A DNA stretch of 64,000 nucleotides from positions 62,001-126,000 of the forward strand of contig UBQX01000008.1 in assembly GCA_900467685.1 (NCBI GenBank). Direction: 5' to 3'. The translations under genes and the position numbers were made by a program. This document shows, piece after piece, positions 62,564-64,000 of this stretch. Every line of letters starts with the position of its first letter. The stretch's first letter is position 1. The stretch comes from Hyphomicrobiales bacterium (GTDB lineage: Bacteria; Pseudomonadota; Alphaproteobacteria; Rhizobiales; Rhizobiaceae). A model generated the notes under the pieces. The model saw only the letters and a list, made by a program, of their open reading frames with translations, had not been told where the DNA came from and did no database searches.

Positions 62564-64000
62564 ATGAGCAATTCTAACCCTGTGAAGCGGCTGGATCTGG
62601 TGGTCGTCGGCGGCGGCTTTGGCGGCATGTATGCGGTCTACAAGTTCCGCGAGATGGGCCTGAACATCCAGGCTTTCGAAGCCGGCGGCGGCCTTGGCGG
62701 CGTCTGGTACTGGAACCGCTATCCCGGCGCACGCGTCGACCTGCCGAGCATCGACTACTGCTTCTCCTTCTCGGAAGAAGTGCAGCAGGAATGGACATGG
62801 TCGGAACAGTTCGCCGCCCAGCCGGAGCTTCTGCGCTACATCAATTTCGTCGCCGAGCGGCTCGATCTCAACAAGCATTTCCAGTTCAACACGCGCGTCG
62901 TGAGTGCCGTCTGGGATGAGGCGCGCAAGCTCTGGGTGGTGAAGACCGACAAGGGCGAGACCTACGAGGCGACCTATTGTGTCATGGCGACCGGCCCGCT
63001 TTCGGTTCCGAAGGAGCCGGACATTGCCGGATACAAAAAGTTCAAGGGCGAGGCCTATCACGCCGCCCGCTGGCCGCACGAGGAAGTGAGCTTCGCGGGA
63101 AAACGCGTCGGGATCATCGGAACCGGCTCCACCGGCATCCAGATCGTGCAGGAAGTCGGGCCGAAGGCCGGCGAACTCTTCGTCTTCCAGCGCACTCCGA
63201 GCTTCACCATGCCGATGCGCAACCAGAAACTCGAGCCCGAATACGTCGCCGAAGTGAAGCGCAACTACAAGGGTCTGCGCGAAGCCGCGCGCAACAGCGC
63301 CGTTGGCGGTCTGCGCCCGCAGTCCACCCGCGCCTTCTTCTCCGTTACACCCAGCCAGCGCCAGGCGCTGCTCGAAGATTCCTGGAAGCAGGGCGGCCTT
63401 GCGATGCTCGGCACCTTCTCCGACCTCCTTTACAATGAGGAAGCCAACGCCCATGTCGCGGAATTCGTACGCGGCAAGATCGGCGAAGTCGTGAAGGACC
63501 CGGTGACGGCGGAAAAGCTGAAGCCCAAGGATTATCCGATCTTCGCCCGCCGCCCCTGCCTCGATACGAGCTATTACGAGACCTATAACCTGCCGACCGT
63601 GCATCTCGTCGACTGCTTCGAGGAGCCGATCGTCGAGATCACCGAAAAGGGTGTCCGCACGGAAGGCCGCGAGATCGAGCTCGATATGCTGATCTTCGCG
63701 ACCGGCTACGATGGCCTCACCGGCGCGCTGCTTGCCTTCGACGTCGTCGGCCGCAACGGGGTGACGGTGAACGACAAGTGGCGCGAGGGCTCCCGCTCCT
63801 ATCTCGGCCTCATGATGGAAGGTTTCCCCAACCTCTTCATGACGACCGGCCCGAATGGTCCGGCAGCACTCGCCAACATCGTGGCGATCAGCGAGAACGA
63901 CGTGAACTGGATTGCCGATGCCATCGTGCACATGGACGAGCACGGACTGTCCGCCATGGAGCCGACAAAGAAGGTCGAATACGACTGGATGAACCTTGTC
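62564..64000 (+). CDS. Type I Baeyer-Villiger monooxygenase, C-terminus beyond the window (partial)
   Basis: The first 479 residues are present and the frame is open to the window edge. An FAD motif GGGFGG (16-21), GGVWYWNRYPGARVD (45-59), the Baeyer-Villiger fingerprint FKGEAYHAARWP (160-171, pattern FxGxxxHxxxWP) and an NADPH motif GTGSTG (186-191) are all intact. The sequence is of the cyclohexanone/steroid monooxygenase kind, about 540 residues when complete. It inserts oxygen next to a ketone, giving an ester or lactone. The SMP-30 lactonase and SDRs upstream would supply the next and previous steps. Confidence 0.94.
   Translation, partial: MSNSNPVKRLDLVVVGGGFGGMYAVYKFREMGLNIQAFEAGGGLGGVWYWNRYPGARVDLPSIDYCFSFSEEVQQEWTWSEQFAAQPELLRYINFVAERLDLNKHFQFNTRVVSAVWDEARKLWVVKTDKGETYEATYCVMATGPLSVPKEPDIAGYKKFKGEAYHAARWPHEEVSFAGKRVGIIGTGSTGIQIVQEVGPKAGELFVFQRTPSFTMPMRNQKLEPEYVAEVKRNYKGLREAARNSAVGGLRPQSTRAFFSVTPSQRQALLEDSWKQGGLAMLGTFSDLLYNEEANAHVAEFVRGKIGEVVKDPVTAEKLKPKDYPIFARRPCLDTSYYETYNLPTVHLVDCFEEPIVEITEKGVRTEGREIELDMLIFATGYDGLTGALLAFDVVGRNGVTVNDKWREGSRSYLGLMMEGFPNLFMTTGPNGPAALANIVAISENDVNWIADAIVHMDEHGLSAMEPTKKVEYDWMNLV

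Noticed and set aside
1-64000. CRISPR arrays, insertion sequences, prophage genes, tRNA or rRNA genes
   Set aside because: I saw no regularly spaced repeats, transposase or integrase sequence, cloverleaf ends or rRNA-like stretches; gaps are short and mostly explained by promoters and hairpins.

Overview
The window is GC-rich chromosomal or megaplasmid DNA from an alphaproteobacterium, most likely order Hyphomicrobiales (Rhizobiaceae or a close relative). The reasons are the gene order nosZ-D-F-Y-L-X followed by pseudoazurin and a cysteine-poor Crp/Fnr regulator, palindromic intergenic mosaic repeats of the kind common in rhizobia (4661-4837 and 62092-62224), strong GGAGG ribosome sites, and three complete LIV-type (branched-chain-amino-acid-type) ABC importers, each tied to its own catabolic genes. 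I see no rRNA, tRNA, insertion sequence, prophage or CRISPR array.

Region 1 (1-6.5 kb) is the end of a nitrous-oxide-reductase cluster: the CuA tail of NosZ, then NosD, F, Y, L and X, a pseudoazurin, a DUF1858 protein and a Crp/Fnr regulator. Two NnrR-like boxes lie between pseudoazurin and the DUF1858 gene.

Region 2 (6.7-17 kb) runs leftward. It holds PxpA, a biotin carrier protein, a biotin carboxylase, PxpB, PxpC and then a LIV importer (two ATPases, two permeases, one binding protein). A LysR regulator is divergent. Together these look like an import-and-open system for a cyclic or linear amide, in which the PxpB/PxpC pair resembles the carboxyltransferase part of urea carboxylase.

Region 3 (17-27.5 kb) is an aromatic-type operon. 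A XylR/DmpR-like sigma-54 activator faces a benzaldehyde-dehydrogenase-like enzyme, an aryl-alcohol-dehydrogenase-like enzyme, an alpha/beta hydrolase and a second LIV importer. A -24/-12 promoter matching the consensus lies in front.

Region 4 (27.5-43.7 kb) contains two different HyuA/HyuB (hydantoinase/oxoprolinase) pairs, two AraC regulators, and between the pairs an operon for a three-subunit molybdenum hydroxylase, a class-III aminotransferase and a cupin-NTF2 fusion. The leader of this operon is nearly identical (41 of 43 bases, with weaker similarity beyond) to the leader of the pxpA operon 22 kb away. The two loci are therefore probably one regulon, and together they suggest catabolism of an N-heterocycle or lactam. 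This is the most interesting system in the window.

Region 5 (43.7-64 kb) encodes an acyl-CoA ligase, two dissimilar acyl-CoA dehydrogenases, two crotonase-family enzymes, a third LIV importer and its binding protein, an IclR regulator, an SDR, a tandem-domain double SDR, an SMP-30-type lactonase, an ADP-forming acyl-CoA synthetase, a flavin reductase and a type I Baeyer-Villiger monooxygenase cut by the window end. The set fits breakdown of an alicyclic or terpenoid alcohol, ketone or acid through lactone and CoA intermediates. IclR-type palindromes (TTCAC-N4-RTGAA) occur in front of both the ligase operon and the iclR gene.
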